A stretch of 64,000 nt of DNA. Origin: Acridotheres tristis (Eukaryota; Chordata; Aves; Passeriformes; Sturnidae). The stretch lies in contig CM072889.1 of assembly GCA_037013685.1 (NCBI GenBank), positions 7,325,976 through 7,389,975 on the forward strand, in the 5' to 3' direction. Every line of letters begins with the position of its first letter. The first letter of the stretch is position 1. Made by a program: the position numbers and the translations under genes. Below the pieces are notes generated by a model. The model was not told the origin of the DNA. It searched no databases and saw only the letters and a program-made list of their open reading frames with translations. Shown here piece by piece: positions 1-12,862 of the stretch.

Positions 1-3000
1 AGCATCCTTGTGCATCCTCTGCATCATCACAACTAACCAGGGCTTCTCCTGCTCAGCTTTATAGGTTGATATGCTCAGTGCAGCCATTTCTGTACCTCAC
101 AAAGAACACAGTAAAAAATAAACATCTCACCTGTGTTTTGCAATCGCCTCATCTCTGCTGTTCCCAGCAGCTCAGATGTGGGTGGAAGGTTAATGCAATC
201 CTCCAAACTGCCCATGGAGCAGGGGCCACCACCTGATGTGCCCTGCTCTAGCACTGTCCTAAGAGGACAGAGGAACAAGAAGCTGCTTCGAGCTGTTGGT
301 GTAAAACAGCTGTAGTGGGGGCTGCAGTTTGGGTGACATTTTGATAAAATGTAGAAGAAAGCTTTTCAGAGGCTAAGCCAAATGTGATGCCAAACAGAGG
401 ATTTTTAACCTTATTGATGTGTGGCAATACTACAATTCCTCACAGGTTTTTTGAATACTAGAGAAGAGTTATGTTAGACCAGTAATGACTGTAATAACAA
501 AAACCAAACTAACAACAAAGTAAAAATTAATAAACTGAATTTTTATTTAATTTATTAAGAAAAAAAGGAGTCTTGAGGGTGAAGTGAATATCCTGCTACT
601 TGCCTTGGTTGCTGAATCACATCCTGCTCCATCCAGAAGTAACTACATGTTGGCATCTAAATGGCTGTTGAGTCACCTCTGCAATATGAACTGGTGATTT
701 ACATTCATACGCGAGAAAAGTGTCTCTGTTTAATAGTGAAAAAAAAAAAAAAATCTCCAGACTGTTTTTTGCAAGAGAATCTTCCCAGAGGAAAAATCTC
801 TGGATGGAGTTAAGATTTCTATTGACAATAGACAGACAAAACCTTGCAAGGGATCTGCCCCATGTAGCTGCTGGGAGAAGGTGCAGAGGTGCAAATACCC
901 AGGTACAGCTCCCTCCTTTTTCTAAATGCATGGTCCCAAAACCTGAAGCAGAGCCTGGGGAGCAGACTCCTACAACTACCGGCAGAGCAACGTGCCAGCA
1001 CTGCGCCCAGAACACCACAACCATGTTTTCTATGTGTGTGCCCTTCGCTCGAAGAGAATCAGCCCTTTGTCTGAACAACTCCTTTCTCCTTTTCTTTCTG
1101 AAGTTTTCAGTTGGTGACTGGGAGGTGGGGAGGGGAAAGGGGTGGGCAGCCGGCAAAGATGAAACAGCTCATGAAAAGAAAGCTGCTGAATAGGCAGATT
1201 GTTTTATCTGGATGAGTTTTGTGTTCCTGACTCTGTTGCAAGGGAAGGTACAGTACAAACAGTATTCTGGCTCACACACTCCTGCTTCAGCCAGGAGATC
1301 GTTCTTTCTCCTGCTGCTGCTCAAAAGCTCTGAGTGTGTGTTATCCTTTTCCCCCTTCCCCCTGAAGATTTCTGTTTAGCAAGAACCATGTTTACACTGT
1401 AAGAAATGTGAAGGATTTCCACGTCTCAAGGATTCTGCAGCTTTGTGCACCCCTGCAAAGTGGTATTTCCTATGGTTGCTGACTCCAAAAGGGTCCTGTG
1501 TTCCCAGCCTCGATTGCTTAACAGTCTGGAAAGAAACCTGGAAAGCTGAGAATAAAACATCTAAGTGAGCTTCAGGAGGAAATGTGGAAGCCCAGGCTTG
1601 GAGTGGGGATCTCAAATTACCCTTAATTGGCTGAATCTTCTTCTGCTTCTCTCTTCTTCCATCAGAAAACTTAGGAACAGCTGAGGCTCTGGTCAGCCAA
1701 TGGTTGCTTTGGTTGCCCATTTTGTTGCCCACAGTAATCCCAAGCTCCAACAAGAGATATGGTGATAGTCTTTGAAATGGAGAGGCAATGGCCTCCATAT
1801 TATTAAAGGTCATCAGGCATATGGTACAAGCTGAAGGGATTTTGTGCAAGCAAAAGAGCAAAAAGGGTGTATAAATTTTAAAGAAAGAAAAGAAGAGGAA
1901 AAAAAAAGATGGTAAATTTAGTGCTTCAGGTTCAATATGGCAGGGAGGGACAGGAGGTAGGATGTGTGTGTCCAGATTAAGTAAGTCCTGTTGATTCAGG
2001 GCCCTTGAAAATTTCTCCTCTAATGCAACTGGTTTGGTTTTTTCACATCCTGAACTGTGTCAGTGAGACACTGAAACCCTCATCAGTGGAGGGGGACAGG
2101 AATTGTGCTGCTGGCCTCATTTGTGCTGAAACTGTAATTTGAGAATAAGGGGCGTTTTAGTGCTGCTGGAAGTTTTCTGGTGTTTCATCTGAGAATAAAG
2201 TACTAATGCATCCCCCCACTAAAAGGTAGGAAGCCAGTGAGCAGGACTCTCCTCAAGCACAATGGCTCTATCTTGTTCTGTTATGCCACAAAGGAGTGGC
2301 TTGCTTAATCTCTGAAATTAATAGAGCAGAGAGGAAACAGCTCTTAAAGAGATGTGTGTCTGCTTCCTTCCTGTGTGGAGCATGGGGAGCCTGGGTTGCT
2401 GAGGCAATGTCATTTCACATAACTAGAGGGCTCTTCTTATAAAGGACAATTACAGTAAGTCTAGCAAGGCTGGAATTTTTGACTTTTCAGGGTATTTTTC
2501 TCTGCCACGGTGGTGGGGATTTTTGTTTAAAACCTGGTACATTATGGTGGAAGATGATGCAGTGAGAGTTTGTCCCACATTTGCTTTCTTGAGAGATTGA
2601 TTTTCTTGGGGGGGGGGGGGGGAGGAGCGGGAGGTGTCTGCCTGTTGTTTAGTGACATCAGAGAAACCAGCCTGCTGTTCCATTCCCTGCCACGCTTAGT
2701 GCAATAGTCTAAATGTGTTTTGAGCTCTTGTCCTAGGAGAATGTCAGTTCAACCAGAATTAACAGAGTATTCTAGTAGAACAGCTTCTTTTTCACACTGT
2801 GTTGTCCCTTTATAGCAGTGTGTTACATGAAGCCAAATTAACTGATAAGCAATGCACTAGATTTTCCTGCACATGGTCGAGGCTGTTCACATCTATACAA
2901 ACATTTTTAGTTTTAGGAAAAAGGTCTAGTGCTCACAAAACTAAACCACACCTAGCCACTGTCACTTCAGAGAGAGGGAGAGAGAAAAATTTGCTTGCCA

Positions 3001-6000
3001 AGAAGCCTTCAGGATTTTGTAATTACTTCAGGGAGAAAGATGGGGAGACCAGGAAGAGATGCAGTGGGGACCAGGGCTCCTGCATACTGTGCTGCCTCCA
3101 ACCCATTTGATTTGAGAACTGGAGGATACTGTTCAGCATGTTTCAGGAACCGACTTTAGTTGGGCAGATGATGCTTCGCTCTGCTTTCATTCTTTAACTT
3201 TTGTTAATAATTTGTGTGTGATACTGCACAGTAGAAATATACCTCCAACTCTGCTTTTGAAACCACTGTCTAGAGTGGCGTCACATTATCCAGCCATGTA
3301 CTTCTTGTGCATTTATTAAAAAGAAAGGGTGTCTGGATTGTGTGGGGTTTGAGTCACAATCAGGGGGAATCTGTAATAAAATGGCTATCTATAAAGTGCA
3401 GGACAGTTTGTTCCCTCCTAGCAACATGATGTATTTTACATACGAACAATAGTAGGTTGCTTTGCAGAAAATGTCTTTTTGATATTAAGATTATCAGTGC
3501 TGCCGCCCCTTGTCCCTCATTTATTATGGGATTTACTGCAGCAAAACTGCCAAGTACTTAGTTCTTTTTCAGCTTTCATTCAGCCACATGATTCGTAATG
3601 ACTGTGGTGAGCTGGGGAAAGGAGAAAGTTTAAATTTGGGCAGTTGTGCCTCTATCCACAGATAAAGAGGCATCTAATTTCTGTGCAAATCTGATAGAGC
3701 TTTACCACAGCCCTGGCTGTAAATTCAAGTATTCTGTAGTATTTTTCTGCTCCTTTGCCATTGCCAGTGTGTTTTAAGCGCCATCTAATTTGGATTTTAT
3801 TTATCTGAAAGATGAGATGGAAAATTGGCTGGTATCAGTGCTGCTCCCCAGTAGCGTGGAAGGCTCAGCAACCTTTGACTGCCTGATCCCACATTTCCTA
3901 TGGCTGCTCTAGCCAGGTACTGGAAAGGGCCTATATTCAGGGGGGATTGTATTGCTGCAGTGTCCTTTTCCTTTTGATGCCTTTTCAGGAGCCCTGAGTA
4001 GCTATATCCATCTGTCCCAACCACTACTTTAGTGCCCTGCACAAAATTCCCCTTCCAAGCATGTCTAAATCTTAGCTTCAGAGTCCCTGCAGGCTCCTGG
4101 GGGACCAGCTTTTCTCCTGGTTTCAGGCAGGTGACCAGTCCCAACCATTGTGACCTTGTCTGTCTTGCAAGGAATTATTGTGCTCCACGCAATACTGCCT
4201 CAGAACAGGCGGCAGCGCAGCACAAGGTGGGATGGCTACAGTTTAAAATAGCAGATGGCATAATGAAGTTCTTAGGCTAAATGCCAGTGTAAAATTAGCA
4301 TTTAACTTCTCCCTTAGAATTTGCCTGTTAATTAGGTATCACTGTCTATATTGGAGTCATTTTTAGAAGTTGTTACAGCAATATTAACATGACTGAAATG
4401 CATGCATGAAATTATGTTATGCATCAAAGTTTTCTCCTGGTGGGGGCTTAGATCATACAGCCCAGCTGGGAATGGTATTATTTTACTTGTTCTATTTTAG
4501 ACATCTAGACACAGTCCTCAGACTTAAAGGAATGTGTCTGCAAGGTAAAATAATAAGATTATACCAGAGAGTCCACAAGATTAGAAGGCTGTTTAAATGA
4601 GAAGAAAAAGTGGGGGGCAGAGATGACAAGGGAAGGAATTCTATGCCTTATAACAGTACCCTATTTCAGCTTCCAGCTAGGACTTCTCAAACTGGCACTG
4701 AACTTTTTCTTCTGAACATATCAACCTAAAAAGCCAGGTGTTAGCATCCCAGAGCAGATTGGATAGAGGATTTCCATTGCATCCTTTCTTTGGACTTTCT
4801 TTTTTTAAAATAAATCTTAATGCAGTGCCTTTCATGCCTTTTGATATCAAGTTTCACCAACTGGCAAAAGGTTTCACTTCTGGATGTTTCCCCAAAATAG
4901 ACGGACAGATGTAGCACTGAACTGTTGTTATGGGGCTTCCCTCTGCTCCGGGACCTTTCTGAAATCCTGGAAAAGTCTGGGGTCTAGTGTGTGCAGGGCT
5001 GCCTGTTCTTGCAATGTCTCCCATTCCCATGTAGTCATTGTCTTTCTTTGGGGGGCCCCCATGATGTGGGGTCCCATCCAGTTGGCCTGTCATAGCTCTG
5101 CCCATTCATTCTCCCCAGCTCTGCTTCTTTTCTTCCTCCTAACCAGCACAGAGTTAGAGAGATGCAGGCTCTGGGGTCCTGTGCCATGCACCACAGGAGT
5201 ACCAGAAGGCAGGCAATTTCCATTTTAATGACTCCCTCATTATGTATTTGTCTGATCCTGTCAATATTTTGAATTTTTTAAACTTTGCTGACTGCAGACA
5301 TTGTGAGCTATCAAGTCGATAATTAGATTGCCTTATTTTAAACACCTTGGTTATAAATCAGAGCAGCCCAATTCTGTAGCCCAGTGCTGTGTCTGGAGAG
5401 CAGCTGGCCTATATGTGAAAGGCAAAAGATTTGAGGAGAGCATTGCATATAGATTTGCTGTGTTAGGAATGCCTTCAGGAACATACTTAAAATGGTCGAG
5501 TGGAGGGGATCAATCCTTTTTCAGAAATAAAAATTACAGAAATTAAATCTTCATCAGAGGATATAGCATCACCTTTCCTGTCGAGTGTGGTTCTTCCCAC
5601 ATCAAGTAGGAGCATTGTAAACCTCACCTTCATTTTGTTCCACCTGCCTAATGAGGTGAAGTGCCTGAGCTAAGGGCAGAAGCATTAAATGCGAATTGCA
5701 TCTTGAGGACCTCCTTTAAATCACACAGCACAGCTTGTACTGCCATTGATGCTGGGCTTATCTCAATTGTTGTCTAAGGCTTTGGAATTATAAATGTTTG
5801 TGTTAAACATGTACTTTGTCTTCCTTGTAGTGCAGTTATTTGTATTGCACGTGGAGTTTGAAAGAAGTCAAGTATGGAGAATGCAGAAACAATAAAATCT
5901 CTGTTCATGTCTAGATGTACAGGTATGCAAAAAGTGAGGGTGAGTACTGGTGTTGCTGTAAAAGATGTGGAGATCATTTCATCCTCAAAAGAGCAAACTG

Positions 6001-9000
6001 TGAGTGGATACAAAGAGAAACGCCAACTGAAATCAGAAGCAAACTTTCCAGTTGTTTCATCAGCTCAGGTCCAGTTATAAAACTGAATCCAGAGTTCTGA
6101 GTATAGAATATCCTAAAGACAGATTTCAGAGAGGAAAAGCCCAAGCTCTGCTTTTATTTTAAAAAATATTCCTGATGAGCACTGAGATATCCAAACTGAA
6201 ATATGTTTGATGCATGGGGCAGTGGAGAGCCAGGACCTCTGATATCTGCAGGTGTCACTGAAATGTGGCAAAATGGATGCTGGGAGGACTTCAGCACAAA
6301 GGAGCCCCCAGGAACAGGTGAGCACAGAAAAAAGCAAAGTTTGTTTCTTTAAATTTGCATCAGAAATGAAGGGAAAGTTGTGTGCAGATGCACTGGAGAG
6401 GGAGGAAAAGCATTATTAGAAGCTGCTTTATTTCGCTTACTGTAAATAGCTTTTCGTTCAGCATGGAAAGACAGCAGCTCTTCCTGGGGTTGTTTGCTTT
6501 TCTTGCTTGACTGCTTGATAGTTCAGTTTGTTAATGAACCAGGTTTCTATTAAAAGTGTTTAGTTATTTGAAGGCCATGTGCTTCAGAAGCCAGGAGCTT
6601 ACTATGTGCTGGTGAAGGCTGCCATTGTTTTCTTATCTGGAAAGATACATGTTTTTAAGGGGTAATAGAAATTCTTCCTGGTTCTTGGATTGCTCTTGGA
6701 GTTAGGCACAAATCATTAGAAAATAGTGGAAGTGTACTTGAGGTTAATTCTCCTTCCTTCCCATTTAATCCATGAGCTTCTGCACACTTCAGGGAGAAAA
6801 GAAGTTTGGCCTCTGTCAGAAAACCCAAAACTAATGTGGGTCAGTGAGAGATCCAGACCATCGCAATGTGAGAGCCATCTAGGAATCCAATAACAGTTCC
6901 ATTTTGGCATCATGAAATGGGTAGTCCTGAAGAGCCCATGGTTTTCGGAGTTGCTGTGCAAGAGCTGCCCAAGGTGCCCTCCTATCTCGGGCCCCTCCTG
7001 AGCAGCCCCCAACACCCTGAGCCCTGTAAGTGGGGGCACTTAGTGACAAGCAGAATCTCATCTTGCACAAGTGCTTGGTGAGGAAATCTTGTGACACAGC
7101 TTCTGGCAAGCTTGCCATTTTTCCCACAAGTTCCATTTTCTTGGCAGAGCTGAGGAGTGGGGCCTCGTACTTTGCCGTGGGCCCAGCTTCCTCACAGGAG
7201 CCTGGTGAGCTCCTTCCCTGCTATACAGTTCCACCTCCCACACTAGAAACACTGCATTGTAAATGAGCAAAGTTTGTTTTCAGGGAGTTGCTCAAATTGA
7301 CACTTCTGACTTACTGTCTGTCTTGTTACAGAGCAGATTTGTCTCACAGAAACCAGGAAATGCTGTGTAAGGCAACATGCAGGGCACAGCTGGAGTAGAA
7401 ACTTCTGTAAATGAACAGTCTGCCCCAATGTCACCCCATTTCTCCTATGTATTCTTTTTGGTGCCTTGTTGTATACTAAGAAAAAGTAGTTCAAATCAAG
7501 AAGTAGGAGTTTTTTTGCATTGGAAGACTGATAAATTGTGGTGCATTTTTCCTTTAAAGATACACTTGACATTTGTCTGTCCCTGTTCATATATAATGAA
7601 TGGGGAAACAAAAGAGGGAAATTGTATTTCAACTTTAGGTGCTCAAGAGGAAAAGAGAGGTAGTTTTACTAGGAAAGACATGCTGTATCTGATTATAATT
7701 CCTTATTCTTTAGGCTGTCATTTCTGCCTGCATAAAGTAAATATAAAATGCTGCTGGGTTAGAACAGTGCTATTTTAAATATATTGTCCAAACAATTGTG
7801 CAAAGAAACAAGGTAAAGGACTAATTCTGTGTTGGTTTTCTGATTATATTTTGAGATAGAAGCAAAGTGAAGATGACTGTAAAAGGGAGAAATATAACAG
7901 CTGAAACCTCCTAACAAATGTGCTTAAACACAGTACACCTTCTTTGTGCATCAGCACTTCTCATATCTGTATGGAGCCCAAATAATATCAGCTCTTTAAC
8001 AGTTTTTCAACCAGTATCAGAAGGAGTAAAAATAGGCTGAGTTTTTTTAATGTTTGTTGATCTTACCAAAATCATGGAGTTAAAAATTCACAGTACCTTT
8101 TAGATTTGAGTACAAATAGGTATAAAACAGGGTGTCAGCCTTTTTCATTAAAAAAAAAAATGTGTTTGGTAACGTGTTTGGCTTTCTATTTGTTTTTGGC
8201 TCCAGATCTGACTCAAATATTTGTGTAAGAAAGGCTGCACTAAAAAGTGCAAGATCAGGTCTCGGTGTGCTACACAAATGTGTCATGAAGGGAAGGGGAA
8301 GAATTGCTGCCATACATAAATAAGGTTGGTGTTTCCTTCCCATTTCCCACATCATGTCTGGTAAATGTAGTGACTGAAGCACAGAAAACCAGGTACAATT
8401 TCTTTGCAGTGTCTTCAAGCAAGTTCAGTAGGAAGTTAGTTTTGAAGAACTGGAGATCTCTTACCCCACAGGGTTGGAATGAGGTGCACAGGGCTGGGTA
8501 TGTGCCGTGGTGAGGAATCAGTAGTGCTGGTGGGCACTAGGAGGGACAATGCTGAAAATTTACTTCAGAAGAGAAGTAAGCCTTCTTATAGGAACTTGGG
8601 AATGGGAGACTGGTGAAATGGATACTGATGGTCATGATGTATGCAGGATATGCTGTCAAGGTCCTGGCAGAGCTTTGAATAGTTATGGGTGGAGGTGAGG
8701 GGCTACAGCCATGGTAAGCAGTTAGAAGTACTTAAATTAGTCCATTTGAAGAAGTTTAATTTCCCTCTACAGAGGAAATGTACAGCCTCTACCTGACAGC
8801 CTCTGTGCCAATGTGAAATAAAATGGTTACCCTCAGCCACTTTGTAGTGGCTCACCTATCTCCATTGTGTTTGCAGTCAGTCAGTGCTTCTCAGCTGGAA
8901 TTCAGCTACTTCCACCTGAGGGGCTGTCATTTCTTATAGAGGACAGTCATCTTACCGTGCCTAAGTCCTTAAGTAGAGTTCCACTTAAGATTGCTGAGAC

Positions 9001-10318
9001 TACCTGGACACAACATATGCAATGTCCTGCTGAGGTCTCAGCATGTCCCAGCCAGGTGAGTTGCATTAACACAGTGCCCACCCATGCTAATTAATCCCAG
9101 AGCTAGCTCAGTGTGGCCTTGGCTTCAGGATCTCTGAACCCCAGGGAAGGAACATGGTCTGAAGTGATGAAGTCATCTCAGGCAACTCTGTTGAAATTAA
9201 GTGAACCTCCCCTCTCTGGATTAGGGTTGAACTGGTGCCCCTTCAATTCCTTGAATGCCCTGAAACTTGGAGGTGGACACAACACAGTGTTTAGTGACAG
9301 ATGAGGACACTTCCAGGAATTCCCAACTTTTGTTCCCAGTTTGCAAGGTCCTTGCATCTCCCCTGGAACATTCCATGGTGCTGTCCGGACCGTTGTTTCC
9401 TGATGGTTGCAGCAGTTATATCCTCACTAACCTGTGAAATGATAGCTGAAAGAGGAAGTTCCTCCCATTCTTTCAGAAGAAAATGAAAAGCTACCTGCCT
9501 TCCAGCTGTGTGGTTTGGGAGAAGTTAAAGTTGTTCATTCACGTTTGCAAAGTTTGGTGAATGGTTGTGTGTGCTGGCCTGGGCAGCAGCTCTCCGTTGT
9601 CTGGCATCCAGCCAAGTCAGCCCCTCTCCTCAAAGTGGACAGAGTGCCCCTGTGTCTGTGTCTGCTGGTGGCTAAAGCCCTTTTTGGAAGAAAGGCAGGA
9701 TTCTCAGTAAGTCACAGGATTCTGTGGCAGCTGTGATAAATTTATGTAGAAAAAGTTTTGCCTTCACTTTCAGACGCTGGGAGAAGATCATGTTCTCAAG
9801 CTTGAAAACTTTTAGGGGAAGTAGTGTGATTCTTGTGGGTAAACTGAAATGTCATAGCAGTAACAGGTTTGTCATCCTAAACTAGATACAAACAGTTTAA
9901 GTGTTCTTACCTTTCAAGAATTTGTTTGTTCAACTCCAGACATCGTGTCTGTGTTAGGAAATAGAAGGGTAATTAAGTGTTGATGTTCAAAAGCATACAG
10001 TGAGTTTTCCTGAAATATCATTGTTTCTTAGTGAAAGCCAAGTCTTGCAACCCACATTTCTCAGTTAACGAGCCCTTACTGGATAAGGACTATAACCCAG
10101 GATGTCATCCTTGGTCTTTGGGTGGAGGGAAAGCCTCTACTCATTTGAAAATTTAAGTCCTTTAAGAAGGGGCTCAAAATCAAAGTACCTGCAGGGTTTT
10201 TTGGCTTTCTCCTTAAGCTGATGTTCATGTTGTGTAATGTGAACACTTCGGGCAAAAAACTGTGATACTCTGAATTGAACTTGTGCTATGCTTAAAAGGA
10301 AAAAAGAACTCTGACCAG

Positions 10319-10320
<2 letters not shown>
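1..10320. other. Non-coding DNA (upstream intron or 5' flank of MAMLD1)
   Basis: I see no supportable exon, RNA gene or intact mobile element here. Open frames are short, lack splice context and look like chance. The segment has ordinary mixed composition with scattered A- and T-runs (for example a short A run near 740 and a G15 run at 2608). The recognised MAMLD1 exon at 22484 is internal, so this may be intron, but the preceding exon was not found by reading. It could equally be 5' flanking DNA. Confidence 0.6.
2608..2622 (+). repeat. G15 homopolymer
   Basis: Fifteen consecutive G bases are followed by a G-rich stretch (GGAGGAGCGGGAGG). This is a simple homopolymer with G-quadruplex potential, and its length is prone to sequencing error. 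Confidence 0.9.

Positions 10321-10364
<44 letters not shown>
10321..10364 (+). repeat. (CA)22 microsatellite
   Basis: There are 22 uninterrupted CA units. The apparent Val-Cys repeat frames on the - strand are artefacts of this array. It is likely length-polymorphic. Confidence 0.97.
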
Positions 10365-10366
<2 letters not shown>

Positions 10367-12805
10367 ATATTGTAGACATGGTGTATTGCAGCCATAGTGC
10401 ATGGCACATGTTGCTGCCTGGCCACTGTCTCCTGTGGATTTCTGCTTGTTTTGCTGCTGCTTCAGAGTCAAGGGACACCCTCCTAGCCCTGGTACTGTTT
10501 CCTGAGTTCTCACCTCCCAGACATGCAGCCATACCTGTGGTGGGGTAGAAGAAGCAAATGAACACAGTTTGTTTGGGAAGGCCATTAGTGTGTAAAGAGT
10601 TCTAATAAGAGAATAATTGATCACACATAGTATTGGGAGAGAAGAAAAGTGAAATGGGGGAATGAGGAGTCTATTTGTTGAAATACTCACAAGGTCTAGG
10701 GTTTTCTGAGGGTTTTCAGGTTATCTTGTCCTGTTGAAATTAAATTGTAGCCAAGTGTCTAGGCTCATCTGCAAGGCTTAGCTAAGACACAATGAAAAAA
10801 ATAGTTCCTTTAGATAATTCCCTTCCTTTCACCATTAACAGGATATATGGAATTACATCAGTACTTCCTCTGTAAATCAAGATATTGGAGGCTATTGTCT
10901 CCATGTGCAGCTCCAGCTCAGTGTGCAAAGCATTTCATATTCAAAGCTTCAAAGGTCAATCATCTGATTAATACTCCCATTACCCTGATGAGTCTTTTCT
11001 CTCTTTGTGGTATCCCTGTAGTTTTGAAATGCCTTATGCAGATGACTATAAAAGCGTTTCCTATGCACTCAGAGTTGACCTAGCTGCTCCAGCTGCATGT
11101 TGATGCTGCACCCATTGCAAAAGTTCCTAAAGGGAATGAAGGAGGCTGCTCCAGCCATCCAGGAGGCTTCTGTGAGGTAGTCCCACTACAGCCAGCAGTA
11201 AGTTTCAAGCTTTTTCCCCTGCTGCAGTTCATCTCCCTAGGGTTTTACAAAGAGACCAGGACCATGTAAAGTATTCCCAAGTGGAGCAGCATGCTTCATC
11301 CTGTGTATTTCAAACTGTCTCCTCTGTTATGACAGATAACTGCAGTCTGGCTGCAAAGTCTGTATCAGAGATTGGTAATCCTCCAGAATGGTACTTGGCA
11401 CTCAAGAGCTAACACATGTTTTTATTACATGAGCATGAGTCTCATAAAATGGCTCAGTGGTCTAATATGCCCCTTTGTAAAAACAAGGCACAGTTGGATT
11501 TAGAAATTGTGATGATTTGGCAAGTTCAGCTCTTAACCTCTCTTGCAGGGTTAAGCTTTGACCAGAAATTTGCCATGAACCCATGGGCACATCCTGCTAG
11601 GAAACAACATGCAGAAATCCTTCACTGTCCTACTTGATTTATCTGCACAGTGCAAACTTGGAGTGTAGAGCTGTGTTTTCCCCTGAGGAAGTCACAGCAA
11701 GCTCCATCACCAGTTCAGAGTAGAATGTGTTTTATTGGTTTTGTCCTTGAAAATAGTTCTGCTCTGCTCAAGACAGTACATCTTGGGAAACTGTAGCAAG
11801 TCCTGAACTGGTCTGTTTTATATTCTGCTTTCACCATGTTTTGGGAGAAAAGCTGGAATGTGGTGAAGAGCCTGAGCTATGTTAGCTATGCAGTGTCCTG
11901 TGGGATTGTTTGTGAATACAGCAGCTAAAGATAGGAGTGCACCACAGAAATGCTAAAAATATTGTCCAACTCTACGGTGGTTGTTTAGCATTTGGAGCAC
12001 TATAGTTGGCCTTACACAGACAAAGGGAAGATGCAGTTTTGCAATTTGAATATGCAAATGAAGTCCTGATCTTGCAAATGTGCAATCATATGCTCAAATC
12101 TGAAAAGACCACTTGTATTCCTGAAGTTAAGCATTGGCACAATTAAGAGTTTAATCAGTCAAATACAGTGTCATCAGAAGTTAGTGTGAGTGCATGGCAA
12201 TGCAGAGACTTTGTTTCAAAAAACAGCTGAAAAAAATCACATTGTATGATTGAGATCAGATCTTTACATTCCACATGTTGATACTTGGAATTGTGTTGTC
12301 TTATAAATCATCTCTTATTAACGCAGTAGGTTGCAAACAGTTTCTTCTTTACATTTATATGCATGATTTAGTAAACAGTATTTTAATATCAGTGGGAACA
12401 CATTCTGTGCCTCATGGCTTTCAACCATGTGACCATTCAAGGCAGAACAAAAGCTTAGAAATTAGAGTTTACATAAAATTGAGAAGTGTAGAAAGCTTAA
12501 AAGGCTGTGTAATTCACTTCTGTAGCAAGAACACCATTTTCTCTAACATTGTTTGCATAAGTCAGCAATTTTGTTGTCAATTTGTAGTGATGAATGTGTG
12601 ATTAACATTGCTTCTAGGACAGAGGAGAACTGGTATCTATAGCAAGTCAAGAGGTTCTCTGGTTAAAACCGAAGTAACTTAGGCATTGCATATTCTGGCG
12701 GAGAGTATTTCTCCAATTCCTGTGTATTTTTAATTCACTCCTTTAGTTAGGAGGAAGGAGCAAAGAGTGAAATGTCATCCGTGATGAAGTCAGCGTCCCA
12801 AAATA
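10365..12805. other. Non-coding DNA, nothing recognised
   Basis: No exon, RNA or repeat could be recognised between the CA array and the CR1 tail. Confidence 0.6.
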
Positions 12806-12862
12806 TTTATAGACTCATAGAATCAGTTAGGTTGAAAAAGACCTAAGATCATCAAGTCCAAC
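12806..12862 (-). mobile_element. CR1 LINE 3'-tail fragment, antisense
   Basis: The sequence around 12808-12862 (TCATAGAATCAGTTAGGTTG, then AAAGACCTAAGATCATCAAG and TCCAACC) is the reverse complement of the well-known 3' end of avian CR1 retrotransposons, which terminates in an ATTCTATG-type repeat. The element's 3' end therefore lies at the low coordinate and it runs on the - strand. Only the tail is recognisable; any body beyond 12862 is too diverged to follow by eye. CR1 is the dominant LINE in birds and other reptiles, so this fragment supports the organism call. Confidence 0.85.

Noticed and set aside
617..1193. Overlapping 150-180 codon frames on both strands
   Set aside because: No recognisable domain, codon bias or splice context.
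10137..10690. Open frames with Val-Cys repeats on the - strand
   Set aside because: They are translations of the (CA)22 array with random flanks.
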